Positions 55,848 through 64,000 of a stretch of DNA of 64,000 bases are shown here, piece after piece. The stretch's first letter is position 1. Each line of letters starts with the position of its first letter. The stretch covers positions 1 to 64,000 of the forward strand of contig NZ_JACXAI010000018.1 in assembly GCF_014773385.1 (NCBI RefSeq), read 5' to 3'. A program made the translations under genes and the position numbers. The stretch comes from Metabacillus arenae. GTDB lineage: Bacteria > Bacillota > Bacilli > Bacillales > Bacillaceae. A model generated the notes under the pieces. That model made no database searches. It saw only the letters and a list, made by a program, of their open reading frames with translations, and was not told the origin of the DNA.

Positions 55848-56384
55848 CTATTCCCCTTTTATCAGATCAACCAGGAATCCTTCGCTTCCGGTGGATTCAT
55901 TAAGGAATCCTATACCGTAAAAAGCAGCTGCTGTGGTCACGGTTGACCATAGCAGCAAGCTTCCAATCATCCAGCCTGTAACCCAGCTTTTCTTAGAGCC
56001 AAAGCTCATGCTCATAAATGCTGATAAGTGGGAGCCTACTACAAGCGGGCCAATAATTGTTAAACCTGGAAGACCATATTTTTCCCAAATTTTCCTTGCC
56101 CGTTTTGATCGTTTAGAGGTTCCTTCTTTTGGAGGTTCCATAGATGCAGCCGTTTCTTCATGAGAGTCAATTTTTCTTGTTCTTCTTCTCTTCATCCATG
56201 CCTTCATATGATCAACCAAAAATATTAATAAAAGGATGGTTACAACATTTCCTAGAAAAGCAACAATACCTACAGGAATGGGGGGAAGGCCTGCCAAAAC
56301 ACCAAGCGGAATCACACCAATTACTTCAAATAACGGAATGGCGGCTAAAATAAAGACAACAAAATAAGGCCATAAAAGCTCCAT
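55848..56384 (-). CDS. Small multidrug export (COG2426) membrane protein
   Basis: A 178-residue membrane protein of the putative small multi-drug export family. The conserved start ELLWPYFVVFILAAIPLFEV and IGVIPLGVLAG are present, then a basic cytoplasmic loop, KYGLPGLTIIGPLVVGSHLS and two more helices. Transport activity is not established for the family. The ATG at 56384 has AGGAGG about seven bases upstream; an open extension to 56492 lies inside the neighbouring gene and is not used. It is the last gene of a three-gene minus-strand unit. Confidence 0.82.
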   Translation of the reverse strand: MELLWPYFVVFILAAIPLFEVIGVIPLGVLAGLPPIPVGIVAFLGNVVTILLLIFLVDHMKAWMKRRRTRKIDSHEETAASMEPPKEGTSKRSKRARKIWEKYGLPGLTIIGPLVVGSHLSAFMSMSFGSKKSWVTGWMIGSLLLWSTVTTAAAFYGIGFLNESTGSEGFLVDLIKGE

Positions 56385-56401
56385 ATATATTCCTCCTAAT
56401 T

Positions 56402-56839
56402 TTATGAATGTAATTTGCGAATTTCTAACCAATAAACTAAATATTGTCCAATACCTAAGAACACAATGATAATAAAAGGTGCAATTGCCCAATCTTTAAA
56501 AATTGCAGCTAGAATAAGCGCGGCGGGAATAGCAAAATAATAATAGATATACACATTTCTGCATGCCCTAAATGTAATATATTGATGTCCTTCATCTTCT
56601 TCCTTAAATTCATAAGGTCTATAGGTTAAATAAGGAATCTTCCTTTTAGGATTCTTTTTGTTAAAAAAATAAAGAAGGACAAAGTAAACAAAATAAAATG
56701 CAATAAAAAGAATAATGGTGGATTTATACAAGAGGGATTGGGTACTCTCCTCTGTGTAAATGGATACCCCATAAGCACATGCCGCACCAAGAAGCATTAC
56801 AGCCATAGTGAATGGTGATCGTAAAAATCGTTCAATCAT
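56402..56839 (-). CDS. Four-helix membrane protein partnered with an XRE regulator (DUF2178-like)
   Basis: About 145 residues with four hydrophobic segments (for example FTMAVMLLGAACAYGVSIY and YYFAIPAALILAAIF). The arrangement of a small XRE regulator directly overlapping a four-helix protein is common in Bacillus and resembles DUF2178-type pairs; the family name is tentative. The ATG at 56839 with GGAGG about seven bases upstream is preferred over 56854. It overlaps the end of the regulator gene by eight bases. Confidence 0.65.
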   Translation of the reverse strand: MIERFLRSPFTMAVMLLGAACAYGVSIYTEESTQSLLYKSTIILFIAFYFVYFVLLYFFNKKNPKRKIPYLTYRPYEFKEEDEGHQYITFRACRNVYIYYYFAIPAALILAAIFKDWAIAPFIIIVFLGIGQYLVYWLEIRKLHS

Positions 56840-57041
56840 TTTTTTCCTCCTCAAGCCAAAAAACCTCTTCCAGCGGAAGCTCGAATACCATAGATATTTT
56901 TAAAGCCAACGCAACTGAGGGTGAGTAGTCTCCTTTTTCTATCATCCCCACTGTCTGGCGGGTAGCATCTATCTTTTTCCCTAAATCAGACTGACTTAAT
57001 TGAAATCGAGCTCTCAGCTCCCGAACACGATTTTGCAACAT
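56832..57041 (-). CDS. XRE/Cro-family helix-turn-helix regulator
   Basis: A 69-residue DNA-binding protein of the small YgzD/XRE type. The HTH reads RARFQLSQSDLGKKIDATRQ and TVGMIEKGDYSPSVALALKI (two parts of one domain), ending with the YgzD-like LEEVFWLEEE. It is first in an operon with the membrane protein and the small exporter gene. An inverted repeat 32-61 bases upstream of its start is a candidate autoregulatory site. Confidence 0.85.
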   Translation of the reverse strand: MLQNRVRELRARFQLSQSDLGKKIDATRQTVGMIEKGDYSPSVALALKISMVFELPLEEVFWLEEEKND

Positions 57042-57072
57042 AAATTATTTCCTTTCTTGTTAATTAATCTAT

Positions 57073-57102
57073 ACATAATGTAAAGGATAATTAACATTAT
57101 GT
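57073..57102. promoter_or_regulatory. Candidate operator for the XRE regulator
   Basis: Perfect inverted repeat ACATAATGT (57073-57081) and ACATTATGT (57094-57102), 12-base spacer, between the divergent XRE gene and csbA. Confidence 0.55.
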
Positions 57103-57202
57103 CAATAATATATAACTCTTAAGATCGTATATGGAAGAAAAATTACTTTGAAGGGGATGATGTGATAGAATAAAAGAAAACTTCTCATATGAGGGATCTT
57201 TC

Positions 57203-57433
57203 ATGGTTACGAAAGCTATTTTAGCTTTAATTCTTCCTTTCGTTCTTGTTTTATTGTTTACAAGGGTAACGTACAATCACTATGTTGGAGCGTTGTTAAC
57301 AGCCGCATTGCTGCTTGCCTCATATTTTAAAGGATACTCAGATTACTACATGATTGCAGGTTTGGATGCCGTTTCTCTAGTAGCAGGCTTTATGTTTGCG
57401 AGAAATTTAAAAGAAAAACATAACAAAAACTAG
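57203..57433 (+). CDS. csbA: CsbA, general-stress membrane protein
   Basis: A 76-residue membrane protein with two to three helices (ALILPFVLVLLFTRVTYNHY and VGALLTAALLLASYFKGYSD as its core). Length and position directly before uvrB match B. subtilis csbA, a sigma-B target of unknown function. The RBS is GAGGGA. I did not find a convincing sigma-B promoter upstream. Confidence 0.88.
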   Translation: MVTKAILALILPFVLVLLFTRVTYNHYVGALLTAALLLASYFKGYSDYYMIAGLDAVSLVAGFMFARNLKEKHNKN

Positions 57434-57470
57434 CCCTTTTTCATCAAAATAAAGGGTTAGTTTTTGTTTT
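57426..57470 (+). terminator. csbA: csbA terminator
   Basis: A 14-bp stem with one mismatch (AAAACTAGCCCTTT with AAAGGGTTAGTTTT) and a T-rich tail, overlapping the csbA stop. Confidence 0.85.
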
Positions 57471-57495
57471 TAGGGGAAAGGATTGAACTATAAAA

Positions 57496-57541
57496 AAAAT
57501 CACTAAAAATACGAACTTTAGTTCGTATTTTTAGTGATTTT
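57496..57541. promoter_or_regulatory. uvrB: LexA (SOS) box inside a perfect 21-bp inverted repeat upstream of uvrB
   Basis: CGAACTTTAGTTCG at 57512-57525 has both perfect half-sites of the Bacillus LexA/DinR box (CGAAC-N4-GTTCG). It is the centre of a perfect inverted repeat with 21-base arms (57496-57516 and 57521-57541, loop TTTA). A TAAAAT -10 candidate lies about 15-20 bases to the right, so LexA would cover the -35 area. Confidence 0.85.
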
Positions 57542-57595
57542 CCAAATATTTGTGATAAAATATCAATATGATTATTTAAGAATGGAGGCTTTTAA

Positions 57596-59581
57596 GTGAA
57601 CGATCGTTTTGAGTTAGTCTCTAAATATAAGCCGGAAGGTGATCAGCCTGCAGCCATTAAAAAAATTGTTGAGGGCATCTATGAAGGAAAAAAACATCAA
57701 ACATTATTAGGTGCTACAGGTACGGGTAAAACATTTACTGTCTCAAATGTTATTAAAGAGGTCAACAAGCCGACGCTTGTTATTGCCCATAACAAAACGT
57801 TGGCTGGCCAATTGTACAGTGAGTTTAAAGAGTTTTTTCCAAATAACGCAGTAGAGTATTTTGTCAGTTATTATGATTATTATCAACCAGAGGCATATGT
57901 ACCGCAAACCGATACCTTTATTGAAAAAGATGCAAGTATTAACGATGAAATTGACAAACTCCGCCATTCAGCTACCTCAGCTTTAATTGAACGGAGAGAT
58001 GTCATTATCATAGCAAGTGTATCCTGCATTTATGGCTTAGGTTCGCCTGAGGAATATAGAGAAATGGTTGTACCATTAAGAATAGGCATGGAAATTGAAC
58101 GAAACCAGCTTTTAAGACGTCTTGTAGAGGTACTTTATAACCGGAATGATATTGATTTTAAACGCGGAACATTTCGCGTGCGCGGTGATGTTGTCGAAAT
58201 ATTTCCTGCTTCTCGAGATGAACATTGCATCCGGGTTGAGTTCTTCGGAGATGAGATTGACAGAATTAGAGAGGTTGATGCATTAACAGGGGAAATCCTT
58301 GGTGATAGGGAACATGTCGCAATCTTTCCTGCATCCCATTTTGTCACAAGAGAAGAAAAGATGATGAAAGCAATCGTGAGTATTGAAGCAGAGCTTGAAG
58401 AGCGGCTTAAGGAATTAAATGATCAGGGAAAAATATTAGAAGCACAGCGGTTAGAGCAAAGAGCCAGGTATGATTTAGAAATGATGAGAGAAATGGGCTT
58501 TTGTTCTGGAATTGAAAACTATTCCCGTCATCTTACTCTAAGACCAGCAGGTTCAACACCCTATACATTGCTGGACTTTTTTCCAGATGACTTTATGATT
58601 GTGATTGATGAATCCCATGTAACTGTTCCGCAAGTCAGAGCGATGTTTAATGGGGACCAGGCACGTAAACAAGTACTGGTCGATCACGGATTTCGTCTGC
58701 CATCTGCTAAAGATAACCGTCCATTAAGATTTGAAGAATTTGAGAAACATATGAAAAATGTTTTGTATGTATCGGCTACACCGGGCCCTTATGAACTTGA
58801 GCATACACCAGAGGTGGTGGAGCAAATTATTCGGCCAACAGGATTGCTTGATCCTACAATAGATGTCAGACCAATTGAAGGCCAAATTGATGACTTAATC
58901 AGTGAAATCAATGCTCGTGTTGAACGCAATGAACGTGTTCTTGTCACCACCTTGACTAAAAAAATGTCAGAAGATTTAACTACTTATTTAAAAGAAATTG
59001 GGATAAAGGTAACCTATTTGCATTCAGAAATTAAGACGTTAGAACGAATTGAGATTATCCGTGAATTGCGGCTTGGCAAACATGATGTAATCGTTGGAAT
59101 CAACCTGTTGCGGGAAGGTCTTGATATCCCAGAGGTTTCCCTTGTAGCGATATTGGATGCAGACAAAGAAGGCTTCCTTCGTTCGGAACGCTCCTTGATC
59201 CAAACGATCGGACGCGCTGCCCGAAATGCAAATGGGCAGGTCATCATGTATGCAGATAAAATGACTAATTCTATGGAAATTGCTATAAATGAAACGAAAC
59301 GAAGACGTGAAACACAGGAGAAATATAATGAAGAGCATGGGATTACACCTCAAACAATTAAGAAAGAAATTAGAGAAGCGATAAGAGCTACATTTGCTGC
59401 AGAGGATCAGGAAGAATATGAGACAACAGCTGCTCCAGCCATGAAGAAATTAACGAAAAAAGAACGCGGCAAAGTAATTGAACAAATGGAACAAGAAATG
59501 AAAGAAGCTGCCAAAGCTCTTAACTTTGAGAGAGCAGCGGAGCTTCGCGACTTACTTTTAGAGTTAAAAGCGGAAGGATGA
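57596..59581 (+). CDS. uvrB: UvrB, excinuclease ABC subunit B
   Basis: Damage-verifying helicase-like subunit of nucleotide excision repair. It has [14 protein letters not shown] (Walker A), the beta-hairpin region [17 protein letters not shown], helicase motifs [10 protein letters not shown] and [13 protein letters not shown], and a C-terminal UVR motif ([20 protein letters not shown]) that binds UvrA/UvrC. 661 residues is the same as in B. subtilis. Start is GTG with GGAGG. It is seven bases from uvrA and sits behind a LexA box, so DNA damage should induce both. Confidence 0.98.
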   Translation: MNDRFELVSKYKPEGDQPAAIKKIVEGIYEGKKHQTLLGATGTGKTFTVSNVIKEVNKPTLVIAHNKTLAGQLYSEFKEFFPNNAVEYFVSYYDYYQPEAYVPQTDTFIEKDASINDEIDKLRHSATSALIERRDVIIIASVSCIYGLGSPEEYREMVVPLRIGMEIERNQLLRRLVEVLYNRNDIDFKRGTFRVRGDVVEIFPASRDEHCIRVEFFGDEIDRIREVDALTGEILGDREHVAIFPASHFVTREEKMMKAIVSIEAELEERLKELNDQGKILEAQRLEQRARYDLEMMREMGFCSGIENYSRHLTLRPAGSTPYTLLDFFPDDFMIVIDESHVTVPQVRAMFNGDQARKQVLVDHGFRLPSAKDNRPLRFEEFEKHMKNVLYVSATPGPYELEHTPEVVEQIIRPTGLLDPTIDVRPIEGQIDDLISEINARVERNERVLVTTLTKKMSEDLTTYLKEIGIKVTYLHSEIKTLERIEIIRELRLGKHDVIVGINLLREGLDIPEVSLVAILDADKEGFLRSERSLIQTIGRAARNANGQVIMYADKMTNSMEIAINETKRRRETQEKYNEEHGITPQTIKKEIREAIRATFAAEDQEEYETTAAPAMKKLTKKERGKVIEQMEQEMKEAAKALNFERAAELRDLLLELKAEG

Positions 59582-59588
59582 ACAATTA

Positions 59589-62456
59589 ATGGCAATGGAA
59601 AAAATTAGTGTGAAAGGGGCGCGGGCACATAACCTGAAGAACATCGACGTGACGATTCCAAGAGACAAGCTGGTTGTTTTAACAGGTCTTTCCGGATCAG
59701 GAAAATCTTCATTAGCTTTCGATACCATATATGCAGAAGGCCAAAGAAGATATGTCGAGTCACTTTCAGCCTATGCACGCCAGTTCCTTGGTCAAATGGA
59801 TAAACCTGATGTTGATGCGATTGAAGGTCTATCACCTGCTATCTCAATCGATCAAAAGACAACAAGCCGGAACCCGCGTTCAACAGTTGGAACTGTAACA
59901 GAAATTTATGATTATTTAAGATTGTTGTTCGCTCGTGTCGGCCGGCCAACATGTCCGATTCACGGGATTGAAATTACCTCTCAAACAGTTGAGCAAATGG
60001 TAGATCGGATTATAGAATATCCAGAACGGACAAAGCTTCAAGTTTTGGCTCCAATTGTCTCTGGCCGAAAAGGAACACATGCCAAAACAATTGAAGATAT
60101 CAAAAAACAAGGCTACGTTCGCATAAGAATAAATGGTGAAATGATGGAAGTAGCCGATGAAATTGAGCTTGAAAAAAATAAAAAACATTCAATTGAAGTT
60201 GTAATTGACCGAATTGTCGTTAAAGAAGGAGTTGAAGCACGTCTTTCAGATTCATTAGAAACTGCGCTCAGGCTTGGAGAAGGTCGAGTTATTATCGATG
60301 TAATCGGTGAAGAAGAACTTCTGTTTAGTGAACATCATGCTTGTCCCCATTGCGGGTTTTCAATTGGCGAACTTGAGCCGCGAATGTTTTCTTTTAACAG
60401 CCCGTTTGGAGCTTGTCCTGACTGTGATGGATTAGGCTCTAAATTAGAGGTGGATTTAGATCTTGTTATTCCAAATAAAGAGCTATCATTGAATCAAAAC
60501 GCGATTGTACCATGGGAGGCTCAAAGCTCACAATACTATCCACAGCTGCTGGAGGCTGTTTGTAATCATTACGGAATTGATATGGACTTACCTGTTAAAG
60601 AGCTGCCAAAACACTTGTTTGATAAAGTTCTTTACGGCAGCAATAATGAAGAAATTTACTTCCGCTATGAAAATGATTTTGGTCAAATAAGAGAAAATTA
60701 TATTCAGTTTGAGGGAGTACTTCATAACATAGAGCGCCGATATAAAGAGACAAGCTCAGACTATATTAGAGAACAAATGGAAAAATATATGGCTCAGCAT
60801 GCATGCCCTACATGCAAAGGGAATCGTCTGAAAAAAGAGACACTTGCTGTTCTGATTGACGGTAACCATATTGGTGAAATTACAAAATTATCTGTACAGG
60901 AAGCTCACGAATTCTTTACGCATTTGAATTTAACTGAAAAAGAAATGAAAATAGCGAACCTTATTTTTCGAGAAATTGTAGAACGATTAGGATTTTTAAA
61001 TAATGTCGGTTTAGATTATTTAACTTTAAATCGAGCGGCTGGAACCTTATCAGGTGGAGAAGCCCAGCGTATTCGGCTGGCAACGCAAATTGGCTCACGT
61101 TTAACAGGTGTGCTTTATATATTAGATGAGCCTTCTATCGGGCTTCATCAACGGGACAATGACCGATTAATTGATACATTGCAAAATATGAGAGATATAG
61201 GGAATACATTAATTGTAGTTGAACATGATGAAGATACGATGATAGCTGCAGATTATTTGATTGATATTGGCCCAGGAGCTGGAGTTCATGGCGGAGAAGT
61301 CGTTTCTGCTGGTACACCGCAGGAGGTTATGAATGATCCAGAATCTTTAACCGGTCAATACCTTTCAGGTAAAAAATTCATCCCGCTGCCAATAGAAAGA
61401 AGGAAGCCTGATAAGCGTTTCCTTGAAGTAAAAGGAGCAAACGAAAATAATCTAAAGAACGTCTCTGTTAAATTTCCTTTGGGGACATTTACAGCTGTGA
61501 CAGGTGTTTCCGGATCAGGAAAAAGTACGCTTGTAAACGAGATTCTTCATAAATCTTTAGCTCAGAAATTGCATCGCGCAAAAAGCAAGCCTGGTGAACA
61601 TAAAGAAATCAAAGGAATAGACCATCTAGATAAGGTCATCGATATTGATCAATCACCAATTGGGAGAACTCCACGGTCAAATCCTGCTACCTATACAGGG
61701 GTTTTTGATGATATTCGTGATGTGTTTGCTACGACAAATGAAGCAAAGGTGAGAGGATACAAGAAAGGCAGATTCAGCTTTAATGTAAAAGGCGGCCGTT
61801 GTGAAGCTTGCCGCGGGGACGGCATTATTAAAATCGAAATGCACTTCTTACCTGATGTATATGTTCCATGTGAAGTATGTCATGGCAAACGATATAACCG
61901 TGAAACACTAGAAGTTAAATACAAAGATAAAAATATTGCAGACATCTTGGAAATGACTGTAGAAGATGCACTTAGCTTCTTTGAAAATATCCCCAAAATT
62001 AAGCGAAAGCTCCAAACAATCTTTGATGTTGGACTTGGCTACGTTACCCTAGGACAACCGGCCACAACCTTATCAGGCGGGGAGGCACAAAGGGTTAAGC
62101 TTGCTTCTGAGCTGCACCGCCGTTCCACAGGACGCTCGTTGTACATTTTGGATGAACCAACGACAGGATTGCATGTAGACGATATTTCTCGTCTACTTAA
62201 GGTTTTGCAAAGGCTGGTTGAGAACGGAGACACAGTTTTAGTCATCGAACACAATCTTGATGTCATTAAAGCAGCAGATTATCTTGTAGATTTAGGTCCC
62301 GAAGGCGGTGACGGTGGCGGACAAATCATTGCGGCGGGTACTCCTGAACAAATTGTAAAAGTGAAAGAATCTTATACAGGCAAGTATTTAAAGCCGATCT
62401 TAGAACGAGATCGGAACCGCATGAAAAATTTAATTAAAGAAAAAGAAACGGTTTAA
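59589..62456 (+). CDS. uvrA: UvrA, excinuclease ABC subunit A
   Basis: ATPase dimer that finds bulky DNA lesions and loads UvrB. It has two ABC modules: Walker [17 protein letters not shown] near residue 35 and [16 protein letters not shown] near residue 640, each with an LSGGEAQR signature. Zinc modules are CPHCGFS...CPDC (C-x2-C pairs), CPTCKG and CEACRGDG...CEVC. 955 residues is normal. ATG at 59589 or 59595; the first is kept. Cotranscribed with uvrB. Confidence 0.98.
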   Translation: MAMEKISVKGARAHNLKNIDVTIPRDKLVVLTGLSGSGKSSLAFDTIYAEGQRRYVESLSAYARQFLGQMDKPDVDAIEGLSPAISIDQKTTSRNPRSTVGTVTEIYDYLRLLFARVGRPTCPIHGIEITSQTVEQMVDRIIEYPERTKLQVLAPIVSGRKGTHAKTIEDIKKQGYVRIRINGEMMEVADEIELEKNKKHSIEVVIDRIVVKEGVEARLSDSLETALRLGEGRVIIDVIGEEELLFSEHHACPHCGFSIGELEPRMFSFNSPFGACPDCDGLGSKLEVDLDLVIPNKELSLNQNAIVPWEAQSSQYYPQLLEAVCNHYGIDMDLPVKELPKHLFDKVLYGSNNEEIYFRYENDFGQIRENYIQFEGVLHNIERRYKETSSDYIREQMEKYMAQHACPTCKGNRLKKETLAVLIDGNHIGEITKLSVQEAHEFFTHLNLTEKEMKIANLIFREIVERLGFLNNVGLDYLTLNRAAGTLSGGEAQRIRLATQIGSRLTGVLYILDEPSIGLHQRDNDRLIDTLQNMRDIGNTLIVVEHDEDTMIAADYLIDIGPGAGVHGGEVVSAGTPQEVMNDPESLTGQYLSGKKFIPLPIERRKPDKRFLEVKGANENNLKNVSVKFPLGTFTAVTGVSGSGKSTLVNEILHKSLAQKLHRAKSKPGEHKEIKGIDHLDKVIDIDQSPIGRTPRSNPATYTGVFDDIRDVFATTNEAKVRGYKKGRFSFNVKGGRCEACRGDGIIKIEMHFLPDVYVPCEVCHGKRYNRETLEVKYKDKNIADILEMTVEDALSFFENIPKIKRKLQTIFDVGLGYVTLGQPATTLSGGEAQRVKLASELHRRSTGRSLYILDEPTTGLHVDDISRLLKVLQRLVENGDTVLVIEHNLDVIKAADYLVDLGPEGGDGGGQIIAAGTPEQIVKVKESYTGKYLKPILERDRNRMKNLIKEKETV

Positions 62457-62480
62457 TCCGTATTCCATTTCAACGAGAGT

Positions 62481-62524
62481 TCTGACTCATTTCCATTTTA
62501 TGGATATTGGAGTCAGACTTTTTT
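62481..62524 (+). terminator. uvrBA terminator
   Basis: TCTGACTC (62481-62488) pairs with GAGTCAGA (62510-62517), with an inner TCCAT/ATGGA stem; T residues follow. Confidence 0.85.
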
Positions 62525-62525
62525 A

Positions 62526-62770
62526 TGAGATCAGAAAAGTTAAAGCTAATTAAAATATTAACGTGTTAAAGTTGATTGTCGATGTCCAGCGCAGGCGGAC
62601 AGGACGTCCTAGTGCCGGCAGGCATAAGGCCGTGACGCTTTTGCCGCAGGCGCCATCAGCTCGAGGTCAAAAACTAAGCCGCCAAGAAGGTTAAAGAACA
62701 ACCTTCATGCCGGCTCGTCCGAATGCTTGTCGCCGAAGGACTATCACCTTGCGCTTGTCGTTCATTCAGC
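62526..62770. repeat. Interspersed palindromic repeat with extra module, downstream of uvrA
   Basis: Starts AGATCAGAAAAGTTAAAGCT and AATTAAAATATTAACGTGTT, contains GTCCAGCG, then an inserted module (GCAGGCGGACAGGACGTCC, GGCAGGCATAAGG), then the usual CATCAGCTCGAGGTC, GAAGGTTAAAGAACAACCTTC (inner hairpin) and GCTTGTCGCCGAAGG. It is the same subtype as copy D at 43.7 kb. Confidence 0.8.
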
Positions 62771-62910
62771 AAAAATTAATTTTGAGCAGCTCCTGGACTT
62801 TAATTTGATTGTAAAGGATCACAAGACAAAGCACTAAAAAATATTGAGCAGCCTGTTCGTAAGGCTTTTCTTGTACTTAGGCTTTTCTTTCAACCCACCA
62901 GGTTTATATG

Positions 62911-62998
62911 CGATCAATCAAAAAAGTTAAAGAACAGCCTTTCTGCCGGCTCGTTTTATGCTTGGTGTCGAAGGACTAGAGCGTTATGCTTTTCATTC
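62911..62998. repeat. Partial interspersed repeat (right half)
   Basis: GTTAAAGAACAGCCTTTCTG, GCCGGCTCG and TATGCTTGGTGTCGAAGGAC correspond to the right half of the repeat family; the left half is absent. Confidence 0.65.
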
Positions 62999-63088
62999 CT
63001 GAGGTAGTAATTTAAATGTTTATATAAGAAAAATGTGAAACTTTCACTGAGTCTAGTCGTATATATTTGTGAGAAGGAGATGATGAAA

Positions 63089-63412
63089 ATGACGACAAAT
63101 AAAGTGATTTCGTCTTTATGTTATTTTAGTGTATTTTTTGCACCTTTTTTGTTTCCGCTTGTGGTTTACTTTGTTGTTGATGAAAAACAGGTAAAGAATG
63201 ATGCGAAAAGTTCTTTTCTTTCACATATCGTTCCAATTATTTCTATCATCGTTTTAATGGTTGTTCCTATCCTGATCGCCAGCTTTTTGAATGGGCCAGA
63301 AGGATTAATCGTTGGATCTATCATAGTTGTTTATGTTTTGGTGGTTATTATTAATATTGCTGTGATTGTCTGGAATGTAATAAAAGGGATCAAGGTTTTA
63401 AAGACAGCCTAA
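63089..63412 (+). CDS. yvlA: YvlA-like DUF4870 membrane protein
   Basis: A 107-residue membrane protein with three helices (VISSLCYFSVFFAPFLFPLV and VPIISIIVLMVVPILIASFL among them) and a linker VDEKQVKNDAKSSFLSH typical of DUF4870 proteins. The ATG at 63089 lies nine bases after AAGGAG; earlier ATGs at 63080 and 63083 are too close to it. It is followed by yvlB, as in the B. subtilis yvlABCD cluster. Function is unknown; the yvl genes respond to cell-envelope stress. Confidence 0.8.
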   Translation: MTTNKVISSLCYFSVFFAPFLFPLVVYFVVDEKQVKNDAKSSFLSHIVPIISIIVLMVVPILIASFLNGPEGLIVGSIIVVYVLVVIINIAVIVWNVIKGIKVLKTA

Positions 63413-63599
63413 CTTGTAAGGTGCTTTTTGGAATTATCATGAATGATTACCTATTTAAAAAGAGCATATTGTTGTCTTGCTCCTAGTGTGATATGTCACC
63501 AAATGGTTAAAAGGCAAATGTCCCTGTGTTATTCCCTTACTAAAGGACGATCGCCTCGGAGCTTTTTGTTCAAAAATCTATTGGGGAAAGGTGAGCAAA

Positions 63600-64000
63600 A
63601 TGGTGGAAGAAAAAAAGAGGATCTTAAAATTGGTAGAAGCGGGGAAATTATCAGCAGAAGAAGCGTTAACTTTAATTGAGTTGCTCGAAGAAGATACAAG
63701 TCAAAAACAACAAAAAGAAACGGCTCTTACTACAGAAGTACTATTCAATTCTGATGAATGGAAAGAGGAAAAGGAACCTTCCTCTAAACAGAAACAGTCT
63801 ACCATTGCATCTAAGCTGGTCGATTGGATTGATACAGCTGTTAAAAAAGTAAAGGAATTAGATATTGATATGGCTTTAGGTCAATCCTATGATGTTACCC
63901 ATATTTTTCAAATTAGGGATGATCAAGTCAGAGATTTGGATATTAAGATCAATTATGGAAGTGTTTCTCTTCAGACATGGAATGAAGAAGATTTTAGGGT
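63600..64000 (+). CDS. yvlB: YvlB-like DUF4097 protein, 5' part (runs off the window)
   Basis: The first 133 codons are present. The N-terminal helical hairpin (KKRILKLVEAGKLSAEEALT) is the YvlB/LiaX-type N-terminal domain. An acidic linker and the start of the repetitive beta DUF4097 domain (INYGSVSLQTW) follow. The ATG at 63600 has AAAGGTG nine bases upstream. LiaX-like proteins take part in envelope-stress signalling in other Firmicutes; here that is inference from family. Confidence 0.8.
   Translation, partial: MVEEKKRILKLVEAGKLSAEEALTLIELLEEDTSQKQQKETALTTEVLFNSDEWKEEKEPSSKQKQSTIASKLVDWIDTAVKKVKELDIDMALGQSYDVTHIFQIRDDQVRDLDIKINYGSVSLQTWNEEDFR

Overview
The window is a chromosomal segment from a low-GC, Gram-positive, endospore-forming member of the Bacillaceae (Bacillus sensu lato). 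The gene order matches the B. subtilis gtaB / tagV-yvyE-degSU-degV-comF-flgKL-fliW-csrA-hag-fliDST-hpf-secA-prfB-cccB-ftsEX-ctpB-swrA-minJ-csbA-uvrBA-yvlAB neighbourhood. RBSs are strong AGGAGG types with frequent TTG and GTG starts. Regulatory sites are also Bacillus-like: a sigma-D hag promoter, and PerR, BirA and LexA boxes.

Layout. 0-9.6 kb: cell-envelope glycan genes (CsbB/GtrB-like and GtrA-like pair, a bimodular glycosyltransferase with an unrecognised partner, gtaB, an acyltransferase, an LCP ligase) and yvyE. 9.9-11.9 kb: degS-degU. 12.1-14.7 kb: a type VII (WXG/LXG) toxin-immunity island inserted between degU and degV; its EndoU-like toxin is broken by a frameshift and a nonsense codon, while the immunity gene is intact. 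14.9-18.9 kb: degV, a 59-aa HTH protein, comFA-comFB-comFC. 19-30.5 kb: the late flagellar locus, heavily decayed. yvyF and flgN are remnants, flgM is gone, flgK is frameshifted, yviE and fliD lack their 5' parts, and a broken LPXTG surface-protein gene and a coiled-coil gene lie between hag and fliD. flgL, fliW, csrA, fliS, fliT and hpf are intact. 31-47.6 kb: an SEC-C protein, two overlooked small genes, secA, prfB (programmed frameshift), yvjA, cccB, ftsE-ftsX, an M23 hydrolase, ctpB, swrA, minJ. 47.9-57.4 kb: katA with a PerR box, yunB, an AI-2E transporter, an LtaS-like enzyme, bioY with a BirA operator, a Nudix hydrolase, a small exporter/XRE operon, csbA. 57.5-64 kb: uvrB-uvrA behind a LexA box set in a perfect 21-bp inverted repeat, then yvlA and the start of yvlB.

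Most notable: the flagellin gene is interrupted by a 363-nt ORF-less group I intron (24022-24384), placed exactly between the conserved RDVD and MAKEMM codons. It has recognisable P, Q, R and S elements and supported P1, P2, P4, P5, P6 and P7 pairings. Removing it restores a 414-codon flagellin. Flagellin is therefore controlled at several levels (sigma-D promoter, a CsrA site in the leader, the FliW/CsrA genes next door, intron splicing), in a locus where the hook-filament junction and cap genes look broken.

A second theme is a family of roughly 180-bp interspersed palindromic repeats (at least eight full or partial copies). It includes a near-identical 182-bp tandem pair at 43.3-43.7 kb, a subtype with an extra internal module, and a fragment at the truncation edge of yviE. 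I saw no CRISPR arrays, tRNA, rRNA or intact insertion sequences.
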